Part shown: piece after piece, positions 49,694-61,644 of the stretch
Layout: each line of letters starts with the position of its first letter
How positions within the stretch are numbered: the first letter of the stretch is position 1
Origin: Chrysaora quinquecirrha
Taxonomy: Eukaryota > Cnidaria > Scyphozoa > Semaeostomeae > Pelagiidae
Assembly: GCA_014526335.1 (NCBI GenBank)
Contig: JACTAT010000200.1
Location: 437,777-501,776 of the forward strand
Length of the DNA: 64,000 bases
Direction: 5' to 3'
The notes under the pieces: generated by a model
What the model saw: the letters and a program-made list of their open reading frames with translations, nothing else
What the model was told of the DNA's origin: nothing
The model's database searches: none
Made by a program: the position numbers and the translations under genes

Positions 49694-51008
49694 ATGGCAT
49701 CCTATTCCAAGAATATTGACAATTGCGAGTCGTGCATGAAGGAAACAAAGTATATCTGCATAATTTGTGGTAAACCAGTTTGCAATTCCTGTTCTCTTGA
49801 AGAACTGGATGAAGACACAAGAGGTTGGATTGCACTTAGAAGTGTGGGCTACTGCTCATCTTGCAAGGTTGAACAACTGCAGAATTCAGCATCACCACCG
49901 AGGTATATATATTTTTCATTTTTATCCCATCTGGCAATAATTCAGTTCAGGGGTTCCTATTTACCTGTACTGCTGCAATGACACTGCATTTTTTTTCCAC
50001 ATTTATTTAAGATAAAACCTGTTCTTCAGAATAGTTCATCTAATAATTACTTTAAAGGCCTAAAACCGTCTAGTCGCACAAAATTATAGAAAAACTCTCC
50101 AGATACTGGCTGTAACCATGCATCTTTTGTATGTTACAGCAAGAAAAGTAGCAATGTTGAAGAAGATTGTGAAAGTGAAGAAAATGAAATTGATGATTCT
50201 CCACTTGCAAAAAAGAAGAAGTACCGCAAGAAACCAGGTAGAAAGTCAACTTGGCCTCAGACTTTGTTGAATGATCTCATTGATATCATTATATCAGACG
50301 AATATTTGAATAAAAAAACGAATCTTTCAAAATGTCAAAAATCAAAAAATGCTGAAATCTACGCAAAAGTACTTAACTATTGAAGAAGCGTAATGAAACA
50401 TGCAAATACACAGTCACCCAGCTCAACAACAAATTCAAAAAAAGGTTGCAGAGTGATAAAAGGCTGCCCTTGTTATGAAAACTGCAAGTGGTATTAAAAG
50501 GTTTCAAGAAAAGAAGAACTATAGGGCATGGTTTGGTCAAATTTTGCCTAAGTGAAAATAAGGGAAAGCTGTCAACCAGAGCAAGCCATTGAACCAGGGG
50601 AGCAGTCTCTTAATTCATTATCCACTGAAAATTCAGTGGAATCAACACAAGATTTTTTTGTTCTGTAAAAAAGGATGCCAAGAAGGATTCTTCCAAGGAG
50701 AAGCAATCACAAGAGCTGATTGCCATTATGAAGCAACTGGTTGAGAAAGACCCCATCGCTGATTTTCTAAAATATGCAAAAGAGCAGGAAGAACGAAACA
50801 GGCATAGTTGATATTAGGATGCCCATAACAACCAATTCCATCTCAATCACAGCCTATGAATGTTCAACATCAAATATATTACGCTCAGCCCAACAACCAA
50901 TATTCCAACAATCCCGCTTATACATTGCCTGGTCAAGACTCTGGAAGTTTCATGCATGAGCTGAATGACTTTAGTAACATATCGGCAAATAACCTAACAA
51001 AACTGTAA
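49694..51008 (+). pseudogene. Harbinger Myb/SANT-like accessory protein, two exons
   Basis: Exon 1 (49694-49902) starts MASYSKNIDNCESCMKET. It carries four CxxC pairs (CESC, CIIC, CNSC, CSSC) and ends at AG|GTATAT. The intron runs to TGTTACAG at 50139. Exon 2 (from 50140) has a basic segment, then a Myb-like KPGRKSTWPQTLLNDLIDII helix, and TVTQLNNKFKK near 50415. Later come an ELIAIMKQLVEKDPIADFL helix and a Gln/Asn/Pro-rich tail ending at 51006-51008. Frameshifts near 50380, 50460 and 50660 inactivate it. In Harbinger elements this partner binds DNA and helps import the transposase. Confidence 0.7.
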
Positions 51009-51078
51009 TATTTTTAAGCATATTTTGTTTCTAAGTATTTGCCAACGTTTATGTATTACTTCAAATCATAGAGTTCCT

Positions 51079-52257
51079 TCATGTGTCCTTGTTGTTTTCC
51101 GAAGCCAATTCTTTTGCCAGTTTGCATTCAAGTGTTTTTTTTATCTTAGCTGCCCTGTTGTCATGACCATAAAAAATCTTTCGACTTGTACTCATCAGAA
51201 GAAGTTCTTGAATAGTCTCTCTGTTTCTTTTTTGGCCTGTTGCTGGATCAATTGATACATCTAGCTTGGCAGGTAATGTATCTCCACAATCCAAACAAAT
51301 GTTATGCAGAACCAAGCAGGCCAAGATTGCAACTTTTGTCTCATAAGGATTGCTCTCAGATTTGCGCAGTAAAAACTTCCATCTGCCTTTTAACTGTCCA
51401 AAAGCTCCCTCAACGACCATTCGCACACGGCTAAGTCAGTAGTTGAAATACCTTTGGTCCTTACTCAATACAGCATTGGTATATGGTTTCATGAGAAAGG
51501 ATTCAAAGGGGAAGGCAGAGTATCCAAGTATCAGAGGGGGAATTTGAACACCATCTACCTCTTGACAAATATCTGGAAAGAATTTTTCATCCTTGATCCT
51601 GCTCCACAATGAGGTTGATTGTAGTATGATGGAATCATGGTAGTTTCCCTGGGGAGACAACAACTTCCCCAAACAAAGCAATACCTTGCATCCACCAAAG
51701 CCATCAGCACCACCGAATAAAAATTCTTGAAATTGTGGTACTCCTTCCGAGATTACTGCCCACCAGGTGGGCACTTTATGGGGATATGACATCCATCAAC
51801 AGCTGCCCAGCTACAAGGAAACTGCCAAAACTCTTCCATGTCCAAGATTTTGCATTTGAATTCATCTTCAGTTGTTGGAATGTGATGGGAGACAAATCTT
51901 CTCAAAGACAAGAAACTACTGCCTGGTTGACCTCATTGACAATTTTAGTCACAGTGGAGCGAGCCAGGCCTACCATTTCGGAAATGCTGTAAAGATAGTC
52001 CCTCTACCAAGACGATACAGGCAGATAGCTAAGCGAACTTCAGGGGAAAAAGGTTTGTCAGTTACTGTCTGTCTCTGAAGTTGTGGTCTGATTCTTGCTA
52101 GTATGAGCTCAAACGTTGCTCCTGATACTCGCAAAGTTTGTTTAAATCGCTTGTCATCATATGTAAACCAGACTCTATCCCACCATCCAGTATTTCTTGG
52201 CAACCTTCTGCATGTCCTATTCCGTGATTTTGGTTCGTTGTTCTGTAATAAAGACAT
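51079..52257 (-). pseudogene. PIF/Harbinger DDE transposase, frameshifted
   Basis: The N-terminal ORF (52257-51970) has a helix-turn-helix-like LRVSGATFELILARIRPQL. The next frame holds AAVDGCHIPIKCPPGG with the first Asp (near 51800). ORF 51792-51436 carries GNYHDSIILQSTSLW with the second Asp. ORF 51426-51079 starts MRMVVEGAFGQLKGRWKFLL with the Glu, and ends with a normal transposase tail. All three catalytic residues are visible but in different frames. Confidence 0.78.
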
Positions 52258-52480
52258 AGCTGCAAAAGAAGTGACTTCAAATTAAGCAGTCTTTGTTGTA
52301 GGATAAGTGCCATTCCTTTAATTAATATTTTTCTACGTTTTCGACGCTTTGATATTACCTTTTTCAGCAATAATATTTAAGTTTCATCATCCGCTGCCAT
52401 TTTTTGCAAGTTTGTTGAAAGCTCCTGTGTTGCTGTTGCTTGGATACAGAAACAATCAAAGGGAAATTGATGTATTAGGT

Positions 52481-53130
52481 TTGATGTTTAACTTGGTGTC
52501 GTTCTCGAGTAGCACTATTGCCGAGCTTAATTATATTTGGTTCGGGATTGTGAATAGCATCAAGAAATCCCTACAGGATGAGTTGAATTTAATCAATATC
52601 AAAACATTTTACTGGGTTGATTCTATGGCTACCGTTTGCTGGATTCAAAATGAAAAACCTTGGAAAACATACATCCGTCATAGGGTTAATGAGATACATA
52701 AACTTTCTGCCCAGGAGGATTGGTATTATTGCCCAGGAAAAAAACAATCCTCGGATTTAGCTTCTAGAGGAAAGTATGGAAAAGACATAGAAAAGAATCC
52801 CTTTTGGTGGGAGGGGCCAGAATTTTTTATACTTCCGCACACAGAATGGCCTAAATTCAAAGAAAATGATGAGAAATTACAACAAAATGTATTACAGCCT
52901 AACAAGGCAATTCTACGTGTTATGGTAAATACAGAGATTTAGAAAAACACAAATATCTTAGAAATCATAGATGTCAACAGATACAACAACAAACAAAAGT
53001 TGGTTAGAGTATTGGCTTGGGCAATTAGGTTCAAAAATAACCTAAAATCTTCAATAGGAAAAAACAGTCATGAAAGGAATTTGGAACCAGAGATTGTAGC
53101 AAACGAGGCTATTTTTGCAGAAAAAGAACT
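52481..53130 (+). pseudogene. BEL/Pao RNase H region
   Basis: After Harbinger the BEL frame returns with INIKTFYWVDSMATVCWIQN (the RNase H TDS-type motif written VDS). It continues with YIRHRVNEIHKL and YCPGKKQSSDLASRG, all signature segments of BEL/Pao between RNase H and integrase. WWEGPEFF follows. A stop at 52940 ends the ORF. Confidence 0.8.
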
Positions 53131-53136
53131 TATAAA

Positions 53137-54490
53137 GTGACTGCAATATTAATATTTCGAAAAAGAAATACAAAATTGAAAGGTTTAGAAAACTCCAAGA
53201 AGAATCCACTTATAAACCAATTTAATCTGTGTATCTACGAAGAAGGAATCCTTCGTTGTAGATCTCATTTAAAACACGCAAATATTTCTGACTCAACCAA
53301 ACAACCTATTGTTTTACCAAAAAGAGTTATTTTTCGGAGCTGATTGTGCATGAAGCACACAGATATGTTATGCATAATGGTTTAAAAGAAACTTTGAATT
53401 TCATTTGTCAAAAGTACTGGATTTCACGAGGTAGAGAACTAGTTAAAAAGATCATAAGAAGGTGCATCATTTGTAGAAAAAAGGTTTGCCTTTCAAGTTC
53501 AATCTTACACCAGATTTACCAGAATTAAGAGTCAAAGACTGTGCACCATTTACTCACACAGGCATAGATTTTGTAGGACCTCTTATTGTCAAATGAATGA
53601 GCCCAAACAACGAATATTCTAAATGCTACATTTGCTTGTTTACATGCACAGTAACAAGAACAATTCATATAGAGCTCGTGGAGTCGTTAGGGATTATCTC
53701 GTTTCTAAGAGCCTTTAGAAGGTTCACGGCAAGGAGAGGATTACCAGCAACAGTTTTAAACGACAATGCAATAAAATTTAAAACTATGGCAACAGAGGTT
53801 AAAAATCTGTTGCGATTGCCTAAGTTATTCAAATTTTTCAACAGAAACTGTGTCATGTGGAAGTTTATAATTTATCGCAGTCAGTGGCAGGGTGGGTTTT
53901 CTGAGAGGTTAATTAGAAGCATAAAACGTTGTTTAATCAAAATTGTAGGAAAAGCCTCGTTAAATTATTTTGAAAATGAACACCATTGCATCCGAGATCG
54001 AAGGAGTTGTAAACAACAGACCTCTCACCTATGAATATGACGATACTGAAGGTGTATCATACCCTTTAAGGCCATCTCAAATGATTAATTGAAGAAATCT
54101 TTTACAGGTTCCATCAGACAGAAACTCAGAAATTATGAGTCGCTCTCCAAGAGAGCAAAATATCATAACAGACTCTTATCGCAACTTGCCAAGTGATGGA
54201 AGCAGGAATATTTAGTAGGTTTAATGGAATTATACAGAACACAACAAAATAATGCAAATATTCATATTTTTCCAGGCGATTTTGTTTTAATAAAAAAGGA
54301 ATTTACAAAGAGAACATTTTGGAAATTAGCAAAAGTTTTAGATTTCATTCAAGTGCAGATGGTGAAGTAAGATCAGCAAAGATACAGGTATCATCAGAGA
54401 CAAGTAATTGTTAGATATTATTAAGACCTTTATAGCATCTAGTACCTTTCGAAAAAAACAGTGTTAAGAGCAAAGGTGAAAAGCAAACAG
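53137..54490 (+). pseudogene. BEL/Pao integrase and C-terminal domain
   Basis: The zinc-binding part (HEAHRYVMHNGLKETLNFI and CIICRK) is at 53346-53490. The rve core follows with FTHTGIDFVGPL (first Asp), then AVLNDNAIKF (53750, where the usual SDNG/A is partly changed) and WQGGFSERLIRSIKRCL (Glu at about 53907). A later frame shows EGVVNNRPLTYEY, and a terminal segment gives RPL.HLVPFE near 54440, the usual end of BEL pol. Stops and frame changes occur throughout. Confidence 0.82.
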
Positions 54491-54723
54491 CTAACAAGAC
54501 AGCTAAGCAAAGTATTCCGTTAGGTGAAGCGAATGCACAAGCGCAAAATGTTAGCAATCCAGGCTACCCTAGTAATAGGCCAAGGCACGATGCGGCAGTT
54601 ATCGGGTAACTTATGAGAAGGAACGCAAGGAGTTAATCCATCATCTTCATCATTGTATTAATATTCATCTTCATTTATTACTTCAAAGTTAGTTGATCAC
54701 TGGATGATCAACGCCCGGGAGTG

Positions 54724-55097
54724 TGTTGTAATGTTAACCTTGTATTCATATTTTCTAAATTTTAAGTAATTTCACATGACGTAATTATGGAAGCTAATTA
54801 TCATGATTTAACACTTGTAGTCATATATTAAGACCATATTTGTTATGTTATTGCTATCAGAGGGCGTGTGATCAAATATAGCCTCCTGATGTATTTGAGA
54901 TTAGGGTTTGCAACCTCAGAATAAGGATGTAATCAAAGCAAGTTCAGATTCAGAGTAACTTTTAATCATGGTCACTCATTAATTGTTTCTCTTGTAAATA
55001 GTTCTTATGTTGTTATTAAAATATAAAGAGCAAGAAAGCTTTTATTCATCTCCGACCTTCTGCCCCGACCTAATCGAACCAAGATAAGTTCACAACA
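54724..55097 (+). repeat. BEL/Pao 3' LTR
   Basis: The sequence begins TGTTGTAATGTTAACC after a GCCCGGGAGTG purine-like tract and ends GTTCACAACA, giving TGTTGT...ACAACA terminal inversions over 374 bp. A TATTAAAATATAAAGAG segment may be the promoter. No 5' LTR partner is present in the window, so the element lost its left end. Confidence 0.7.
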
Positions 55098-55181
55098 CAT
55101 GTCTAAAAAAACCTGTTTTTGCAATTATTTTTTACAGCTCGATAGGTTACATATGGCACACCATCTGTAGCAATATCCAGT

Positions 55182-55440
55182 TTCTTGCATCCAGACGTCA
55201 ATTTCTTGCATTCAGACTTCAATCTCTTGCATTCACACTTTAATTTATTGCATTCAGACTTCAATTTCTTGTATTCAGAGTTCAGTTTCTTGCATTTAGA
55301 CTTCAGACTTTTGCATTGAGACTTCAGACTTTTGCATTCAGACTTCAGACTTTTGCATTCAGATTTCAGACTTTGGCATTCAGACTTCAGACTTTTGCAT
55401 CCAGACTTCAGACTTTTACATTCAGAATTCAGACTTCAGG
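55182..55440 (+). repeat. 21-bp minisatellite (about 12 copies)
   Basis: The unit is TTTTGCATTCAGACTTCAGAC with substitutions. Because the period is a multiple of three, it stays open and would encode a repeated RLQTFAF heptapeptide (ORF 55316-55561). Left copies are more diverged than right ones. Confidence 0.9.
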
Positions 55441-55619
55441 ACCTACATACTTGAGGGACTTTTCACGTAATGTTCCCGCCAAAAGTCATCTTATAAGGCA
55501 GGAAGTTCCTGGTGTAAACTGTAAGCATTTTCAGTCGTTTCTTCGTTTTAAGACCGTATAAAAGCAGATGTTGTAAAGCCGTGAGTAATTGCTTCTTGTA
55601 CTCTAATTGGTATCTTCAA

Positions 55620-56560
55620 ACTTTCACATTCAAATGTTTCAACAAGGATAGATGGATGCAGGCTTTCAGATTCAATGATATCTCTCCCGTGTTCTATCAG
55701 AAGTAAATGATTACATTCAGGGAAGACACAATAATGATGGACCCGAACCCAATGAATCAGTAAACTCTGTGGAAGCATGTGTGTCATTAGTTGATGAAGC
55801 AGTAAGTTTTTTGAGATATTTGCTTTTGACATTGGAAAATGTTTTTCACAATGACATTGAAGAACTGAATCGGGTTTTCAGATTGATCCTTACATGTTTC
55901 GTTGAATTGCTACGCGAAATTTCTCCTACTGGAACGGTTTGAAGAATTAATCAGAATGTGCCTGCATTAACAGAAAACCATTCATCTGGAAGACCATCTT
56001 TTGCCATTTGTTTGGAAATTATTGAGGAGCTTAGAGGACTAGGATTGTCGTGGTCCAAAATATCACAGATACTAGGTGTGTCCAGATGGACTATATTGCA
56101 GTGAGTGAAACATACGGTCTGGAAAATTAACAAAGATTCTCAGAAGTATCTGATGAAGCCCTTGATTCATTTGTCAAAGAAGTCGTACAGCGGCATGGAA
56201 GAACGATAGGACAGGTCTTTGTCACTGGTTACTTGAAATCTAAAGGGCTGCTAGTTCAGCAGCATCGAGTCAGGGAGTCCTTACTGAGAGTGGATCCAGA
56301 TAACCATATTCTGCATTGGGGTGTTGTTGTGTCAAGGAGAGTTTACTATGTCCCATGGCCAAATTCCGTCTGGCATTTGGACAGACATCATTCTTTGATA
56401 AGATATTCTCGAGTTTTGATTAATTTTACTTTCATTATTTATATAGGCTTTGAAAAATCACTGGCAGTGAAAGTTTTTATCAAACTGTATCAAAGCCATT
56501 ATAAAATTGTAAGCTTCAGTGCTCGGAAACCAATAACACAAGCACTAAGATTATAACTTT
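55620..56560 (+). pseudogene. rve-type integrase-core protein, truncated
   Basis: Frames carry GRPSFAICLEIIEELRGLGL and a helix-turn-helix SWSKISQILGVSRWT (55990-56085). ESLLRVDPDNHILHWGVVV and YVPWPNSVWHLDRHHSLIRY follow, the last with the first catalytic Asp (56370-56405). This order matches a large family of integrase-core proteins found in fish and invertebrate genomes (I recall it as rva_4-like). After HSLIRY the similarity ends, so the second Asp and the Glu are missing. A stop in the middle (56100) and frameshifts mark it as dead. Confidence 0.55.
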
Positions 56561-56836
56561 GTATCTATACTAGATTTTTGCAGCTGCTTTTGAAAATTTC
56601 AAATGGTGATGGTTTAAATTTAAACTCTCCATAAGTGAACTCGTCTTTATATAAGACAATATGAAGACAACATGTCGCATCATCCTTTCGTCATTGTATT
56701 TAATGACTTGCCTTTTGATGAATTCGTCTTATGTGATGACATTTTACTTCTCGGACATTTGTCAGTGTTTAACATGTTTGTCATTGACACACATGAAAGT
56801 TCTTTTGTTGGCAATTTTTAACATATTGACGCTTTC

Positions 56837-57220
56837 CTAGTTATTTCCTAGCTTTCCTAGGAATTTCCCAGCTTTCCTATGATTCTGCTGGTCAAGCATA
56901 GTTGCAAGATATTCCCAATTTTGCCTCGTTTCCAGCTTTGGAGCTAGGTACATCCTAGAAATTACCCAGTCAGAGGATGCGTAATCATTGGTAGAAACTG
57001 GCGCAACAGAAAGTTCCAGGGGTGGGAACATATTTATAATTTCACTTATGGCCACCTGCTCATCAAATTTGTTGCTGTAACCCACATAATGCACTTTATT
57101 CTTCAAAACTCTGTCTTTCATCTGGCACTCTTCCAATGCAAAAATAACTTCATAAAAGTCTGCATTTTTTGCTTTCTCCTTTTTGTGGCTACTTTCTAGG
57201 CAAAGCCTTGTTCTTGTCTA
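56837..57220 (-). pseudogene. Possible chromo-barrel/Tudor-knot fragment
   Basis: The minus-strand ORF (56837-57136) and in-frame sequence above it read KNADFYEVIFALEECQ, then KVHYVGYSNKFDE. The latter resembles the chromo-barrel core (VHYxGWxxxxDEW) but lacks the final Trp. Later it includes PPLELSVAPVSTNDYASSDW. It may be a transposon-linked or host exon. Low certainty. Confidence 0.3.
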
Positions 57221-58990
57221 ATTAAGTTCACTTGTGGTGGAAGGAGCTCATTGAAGATTGGGGTTCTTGCCCAAGCCACAGTAGCCTTACATCAAAGGTC
57301 TCGGTCTTGTTAGTATATCTAATTCTAAGATCCTAGCAACTGGCGCTAAAATCACAACATCAACCTCACTTTCACCTTGTTAATGTACATTAGGGACTCT
57401 GGTACAGCTAATCTGTACTTGCAGCTTGGGCACAAAACTAATATTCTAGAAAATATATCCTGGGAATTCATTTATGTACTTTAAATGGATGTTGGCTTGT
57501 TGAAAGTGACATGGTAAGATTTCACCATAGAATCTCTCATTTAAGCCATCTGTGTTGCTACACCATCACTGCTTGGTGAATCAAGTTTAAAGAATGGGCG
57601 ATTAGCCTTGATGGAGGCTTTAACCTGAATTTATTCAAGGTATTTTTCCTTAGTTGTGTAATTGTTTATTCTCCTCCTGTTCCTGTGTCTTGTCAAGGTC
57701 TAGGATTGTCTGTACTGTAAATAATTCAGTAGAAACATCAAAACAGAATTGGTATATTAATGTGGGAGCTGGATGTCATTCAAGGAGTGCACAAACTTTT
57801 ACCCTAACTTCCGTAAACAAAACAAAACCCACTTTCAACAACCAAACGAATGTTTCAGTGAAAAAATAATAGAAGAAATTTTTTCCTGAAGCAAACATTG
57901 ACTGAAAAAGGTTATTCTATAATTAATAAATTTAGGCTAAATCATTGCTGATGTAGACAATTCGTTTTAAAGCAAATTTTAATTGAAACCTTTTGCAATT
58001 ACTATCATCTCGATTTATTAAAAAGAAAAAGGTACCTTAAAACACATTTAATTATGAGTACAAAAAATGAAAAAATACAACAAGATGGTCACTATATACA
58101 AAGTAGCTATATATATTTTTTACCCAAGAAAATATGAAACTCGTTTGATTTAAAGTACTAAAGCAACAACAAGCAAAAAATGTAAACATTCTATTCAATA
58201 CTACCTATCTATTCTATACTAATACTTCTATTCAATACAATCATATCTTAAAATCTGAGGCACTACATAGCAAAAACTATTATGCATAATTCAACTGAGA
58301 AATGCAATTTTTGTTCCAGATTTTTTGAATGTCTTATTATACAACATATTCTTACAAAAATAATGTCTAAACAATGACAAATATGCAAACCCTAGATGTA
58401 GATACTGTTGGTATCATAAAGTTTTCAGACCATAAAAGATAAACAGTTAATGCATTGTGCATAAATAATCTATCTAAAGAGTATACAGTGATACAGTGTT
58501 ACTATTCTACTGGTCGCTACTTTCGATCTGATTTGAGAATATTGATTAGTTTGATGTGGCAGAGATGTAGGAGAGCAAAGCAATCATAAGCAAAGCATAA
58601 GTTCATCCATTTCAAGTATCATATTTCCGTGAACATGCTGACACAAAACTGACAGAAATTTTTAAAAGGTACGACTTGGTACAGGCAAAAATGCAAAGGT
58701 CTGCATTGCAATGTAAACATTTTGCATAAAAACGAGTTTGTATTTGTAAGGTTACGTGATCAAGAAATGGAATAGTGACAACTTGTTCGTAATATTGGCT
58801 GATACTATCTGCCTCTATATTCTTCTCAAAGACTTCTCTTCCTTGAACCGCCTTAAAGTGGCATACACAAGAGCCACTTTCTCATTAGGTACAACTACAT
58901 TGAATGACAAAGACCGAAGCTGTCTCGTTAGAGGTCTTGTGATTTCCAAGCAACGAGAAATTACAATCTTGCATAGCGTAAATTGAAACC
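57221..58990. other. Non-coding, AT-rich
   Basis: No domain was recognised on either strand. Two opposing ORFs at 58756-58986 and 58815-59027 overlap each other, so at most one can be real, and neither resembles a known family. Confidence 0.4.
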
Positions 58991-59119
58991 AATGTAATCG
59001 AAAGGCATTAAAACTTGCATCACACACATTATCACTGTTTCATGAACGGTTATTATTATGCATCATTGTTTCAATACAAAGAAAAACTTCAACAAAGAAA
59101 TCAAGACTATCAATTTGTG

Positions 59120-60290
59120 CTAACCATATTGTATGGCATATATCATTACCATACACCAATACACATCAATTAAATGGCTGTCCTGTCTATGAGAAACATC
59201 TGAAAACCATAGTTTAGGCAAATGTTTGAAATATCTCTTTACAAGCTTGATATGATCATAATTTACTTCAGCAATATTATCAACTACAATACATTCACCT
59301 TTCACATTGCTTTGATTTCTCAAAGGTGTCAACTCAATCTCCACAATCTCTCTATCCTTCTCATCAACACCCAGGGAACAGAGTGTCTTTATACTCAACG
59401 TTTCTTTCCTAATTGGTTGCAAGCATAAGCAATTAACAATCTCCTTTCACACAAAAGTTATGTGACTCCTGGTGTCAAACAGGATGTGCACCCTTCCACT
59501 ATCCTCCTTATCTCTCCTAATAATAGCCTGTGCTTTGCTGTGCTGTTCTCCTCTCATATCCTAAATTGCCTATGAAACAAGTAGCATTAATGGTCTGGGA
59601 AGGGGCCTCTCTGGGTTTGGGAGCTGAGCTTTCGCTCGCATGGTGATGGCAAAGTTTGTGGTGGTGCTTACATTTGCAGTGTTTACAGCTACAATGTGAA
59701 CAACAATCCTTGGCCCTGTGGCGTTTGACTAAACAAATAAAGCATCTACCATACTTAATTATTATTTCCTTAGGCTCTTCTTAATCTGTCACATTCTTGC
59801 AGCTTTCTTCATCATGATCATCATTACAGAATGCCTTAGTCGTTCCGTCTTCCTGCTTCGTTCCTGCCATTTTTCTCTTCTCCTGGAAACAATGACCTTG
59901 CTGTTGATCTCCATTGTGAGGTTCTGTTTCCTGGCCTCAGTTTTGTTTCATCTTCCCAATTCACTCTGTTGCTGCTGAACACCGGTTGATGCAGCTCTCA
60001 AATGTCAAGTTCTTCTTAAAATGCGGCCAACATCTGCTTAATATCCCATTTGTCATATTCAGATGCATATTTAATCTGACAGGCTCCGGAATTTTCTCCA
60101 TAATAGCTTGGACGACTATGCTAGAATAGGTATCCATGTCTACCGTCAGAGCCTCCAATCCCTCGAAATGCACCTCAGTAAAATCGGCTATCTTTAAAAC
60201 CTGGAATCTGGAAACTGGAAACTGGAAAATGGAATCTAGAAAACATGGAATCTTTAAAACATGGAATCTAGAAAACATGGAATCTTTAAA
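59120..60290 (-). pseudogene. Second BEL/Pao-like Gag and protease fragment
   Basis: On the minus strand a Gag-like segment (VVQAIMEKIPEPVRLNM, near 60080) is followed by Cys/His knuckles RCFICLVKRHRAKDC and SCKHCKCKHHHKLC (about 59640-59750). A protease-like HILFDTRSH segment appears near 59480, and a post-protease region reads CIVVDNIAEVNYDHIKL (59220-59300). This order is BEL/Pao. The sequence differs from the BEL at 45.9-55.1 kb, so it is a separate family. The active site reads D-T-R instead of D-T-G and the frame is broken. RT and LTRs are not found. Confidence 0.65.
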
Positions 60291-60621
60291 AAATGGAATC
60301 TAGAAAACATGGAATCTTTAAAACATGGAATCTAGAAAACATGGAATCTTTAAAACATGGAATCTAGAAAACATGGAATCTTTAAAACATGGAATCTAGA
60401 AAACATGGAATCTTTAAAACATGGAATCTAGAAAACATGGAATCTTTAAAACGTGGAATCTAGAGACAAGGGAATCTTTAAAACATGGCATCTAGAAAAC
60501 ATGGAATCTAGAAAACATGGAATCTTTAAAACATGGAATCTAGAAAACATGGAATCTTTAAAACATGGAATCTAGAAAACATGGAATCTTTAAAACATGG
60601 AATCTAGAAAACATGGAATCT
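60191..60621 (+). repeat. 32-bp minisatellite (about 13 copies)
   Basis: The unit consists of two half-units, GGAATCTAGAAAACAT and GGAATCTTTAAAACAT, alternating. Copies are nearly identical in the centre and diverged at the left edge. The array runs into the 5' side of the BEL-like Gag fragment on the minus strand. Its restriction-like TCTAGA core recurs every 32 bp. Confidence 0.95.
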
Positions 60622-61358
60622 ATAATCTCGTAATATGAGATGCTCGTAATCTGATAAAGTGTTTGTCTAGATTACGTTAAAGCAAACCTGACCAACTCAA
60701 AACAGACCACCATCAGACTATCAAAACTCAAAACAGAATTCAGTCGGTTTTTCTATACAAAAGACCTATTAAAAAACATCCACACCTTCTGTACTAATTT
60801 ACCGATATTGAATGTCTCCAAAATCTATTGAAATCCTTTTGACATCAGATTCTCCAAATCAAGATCAGCAGGTCACACGATTCCGATTTTTAAACAAGTA
60901 TTGAAATTTGATAAGGCAATTTGAAAAATTGAAATAATGATTTTGGTAATTATTGATTACTGTTATTCAAACATAAGGAGGAAGATTATGGTCAACTATT
61001 TGTCTTTGGTAAGAGTTGACTTACATAACATGTTGCGTTGAATTGGACTGAGCAGATACACAACTGAATAAAGGAATAAAGAACCCTTTTTTATTCAACA
61101 CAGCAATTAAAATAAGAACTGAACAATCATGAACGGTTATATAACTTTAATTTAAATTTAATTTTTCTTAGCAACTAAGAACTATGTGAAGCCATTTCAA
61201 TTCAAAATTTTAGATAAAGTACACGTGATGAACATTGCATACTCCTTAACAACTAGCAAAACATCTGTAAACTGACACCACCATTTCTGTGACACATGGG
61301 CAGTCAGAGAAAAGGCTTCTCTGTGCACAAATATTCAGAATGCCTCTTGAAGACGGGG
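60622..61358. other. Sequence separating two minisatellite pieces
   Basis: About 740 bp of AT-rich sequence lie between the main array and a single detached copy, consistent with an insertion into the array. No coding similarity or clear terminal repeats were found. Confidence 0.4.
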
Positions 61359-61386
61359 CATCTAGAAAACATGGAATCTAGAAAAC
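61359..61386 (+). repeat. Detached minisatellite copy
   Basis: CATCTAGAAAACATGGAATC and the next half-unit match the array at 60191-60621 but lie 740 bp away. Confidence 0.75.
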
Positions 61387-61475
61387 CCTCTTTGCTAGAT
61401 TGTTACGAAAAAAACCCTGTCTACTTTCTTCTGCTTTTGACGGCCCATCGCCGATCTCGTTTCATCATTTGGAGC

Positions 61476-61621
61476 CAATTTGTTACAATATCGCAAAATA
61501 AAACAAGAGAACAAAACAAGATAAACATGCGAAAACAACGAACAAGATCAATTTGTTACAATATCGCAACATAAAACAAGAGAACAAAACAAGATAAACA
61601 TGCAAAAACAACAAACAAGAT
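61476..61621 (+). repeat. 73-bp tandem duplication
   Basis: Two adjacent copies begin CAATTTGTTACAATATCGCAA and differ at only a few positions. Non-coding and evidently recent. Confidence 0.9.
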
Positions 61622-61644
61622 CGACTACGGTAAATGCGGTTGCA

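Larger units (their letters stand above)
49352..52480. mobile_element. PIF/Harbinger transposon inserted in BEL
   Basis: The block holds the standard two Harbinger genes: a Myb-like protein on the plus strand and a DDE transposase on the minus strand, converging near 51008-51079. The left end probably starts at TAA|GGTCCGGGTTATACGTCGC, since Harbinger duplicates a 3-bp TAA/TTA target. A matching right terminal repeat was not found by eye, so the right border is inferred from where BEL coding resumes. Both genes are damaged. Confidence 0.7.

Noticed and set aside
52300..52500. Right terminal inverted repeat of the Harbinger element
   Set aside because: No counterpart of GGTCCGGGTTATACGTCGC was found by eye in the right flank.
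55182..55440. CRISPR-like array
   Set aside because: The units are contiguous 21-bp tandem repeats without unique spacers, in a eukaryotic context.
58756..59027. Overlapping opposite-strand ORFs
   Set aside because: Neither resembles a known protein, and AT-rich sequence of this length often yields such pairs.
60191..60621. CRISPR or telomeric array
   Set aside because: The 32-bp unit has no spacers and does not match known telomere repeats; it is a minisatellite.
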